NCBI GenBank assembly: GCA_963210315.1
Contig: OY723273.1
Span: 558,001 to 622,000, forward strand
Source: Rhynchopus euleeides
Lineage: Eukaryota > Euglenozoa > Diplonemea > Diplonemida > Diplonemidae
Reading direction: 5' to 3'
Length of the DNA stretch: 64,000 bases
A program made the position numbers and the translations under genes. Of this stretch, positions 63,582 to 64,000 are shown one piece after another. Numbering within the stretch: position 1 is the first letter of the stretch; each line of letters starts with the position of its first letter. The notes beneath the pieces were generated by a model. That model had not been told where the DNA came from and searched no databases. It saw only the letters and a program-made list of their open reading frames with translations.

Positions 63582-63931
63582 AAGTCCTCAAGACTCTTGA
63601 AGCGGCCTGACTATTTAGTGTCTTCGTCGCAGCAAGGGGGCGATATATACCGCCTTTTTATTGATTTCACGTGTCAGTGTTTGACTTTTTCGCAACTTCA
63701 TTACTTCCTTTTCTCCCTCTCCAACCCCACCCGTGACACCACCAGGGTTTAGCTAGCCCTGGTCCGATTATCCCCGGTTCTTCGCTGAAGAGACGCGGCC
63801 GGGGGGAGGGGTACGAAGAGTACGCGTCGAAACCGGTGTCACGTCGTGTTGGGGAATCCTTCGGGAGTGCGATACTGAAGGGGAGGTGCTACTGCCCGTG
63901 CAGGGCGACACCGCCTTAAAACTTTATAACC
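63582..63931 (+). repeat. Ribozyme-bearing repeat, unit 5
   Basis: 350 bp, head-to-tail with unit 4, with a few substitutions near its 5' end (TCAAGTCCTC start, shortened CCACCC). Followed by a short CA tail and the spacer repeated from 62770, so the array probably continues beyond the window. Confidence 0.85.
63732..63843 (+). ncRNA. Hammerhead ribozyme, copy 5
   Basis: GTC 63772-63774, CTGAAGA 63785-63791 (a shorter printed interval because the unit is in a different line register; sequence CGATTA...TTCG lies between), GAAA 63829-63832; stems as in copy 1. Core unchanged despite substitutions elsewhere in the unit. Confidence 0.75.
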
Positions 63932-64000
63932 ACACACAAACCCTCTATTCCCCCAGGCCTGATGAGCAATCCCCCCTGCCTCATGTTGTGACTTCCTTTC

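Overview
The window looks like nuclear DNA of a unicellular eukaryote. Genes are widely spaced. Several carry spliceosomal intron signals (GTATGT or GTGAGT donors, CAG acceptors). Proteins include a signal-peptide kelch protein, a RING finger protein, an OTU-type protein and an ELAPOR/KIAA1324-like receptor. There are no bacterial operons or ribosome-binding sites. The lineage cannot be fixed from sequence alone. Long poly-G/poly-C tracts and a very high density of DNA transposons are its most visible habits.

Layout. 1-9.8 kb is mobile-element debris: a TA-flanked 1.5-kb inverted-repeat element, GAATTC-rich repeats, a 0.5-kb foldback with a 5-bp target duplication, small MITEs, and a 41-bp palindromic satellite. 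9.85-14.3 kb holds an autonomous hAT-type element (one intact transposase ORF) joined at a TA to a 1148-bp foldback. A near-identical copy of that foldback lies at 25.3-26.4 kb. Host-like genes lie mostly on the minus strand: a low-complexity basic/His/Gln-rich protein (15.1-16.8 kb), a large ELAPOR-like membrane receptor with an inserted PA domain and a C-terminal exon (18.8-23.1 kb), an RNF141-like RING protein (29.1-30.0 kb), a secreted kelch protein (31.6-32.7 kb), a Gly/Pro-rich protein (33.3-34.8 kb), an OTU/zinc-finger ORF without a clear start (41.8-43.5 kb), a four-TM protein (49.0-50.0 kb) and an acidic-tailed protein of unknown function (54.2-55.5 kb). Between them lie further TA-flanked, TTTAA-flanked, 5-bp-TSD and hAT non-autonomous elements, and a 3-kb element with modular inverted repeats that carries a broken transposase-like gene and a small histone-tail-like ORF.

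57.3-64.0 kb is different. It holds two 5'-truncated non-LTR retrotransposon (LINE) copies encoding a zinc motif, RNase H and a Cys/His-rich tail. Both begin and end in (CA)n. Joined to them are five copies of a ~351-bp (CA)-tailed repeat. Each ~351-bp unit contains every conserved core position of a hammerhead ribozyme (GUC cleavage triplet, CUGAAGA, stem II GACGCG/CGCGUC, GAAA), with stem III closed by a 9-bp helix that embeds an extra hairpin. I regard this tandem, (CA)-linked ribozyme array, which looks like a LINE-dependent SINE or retrozyme, as the most interesting system here.
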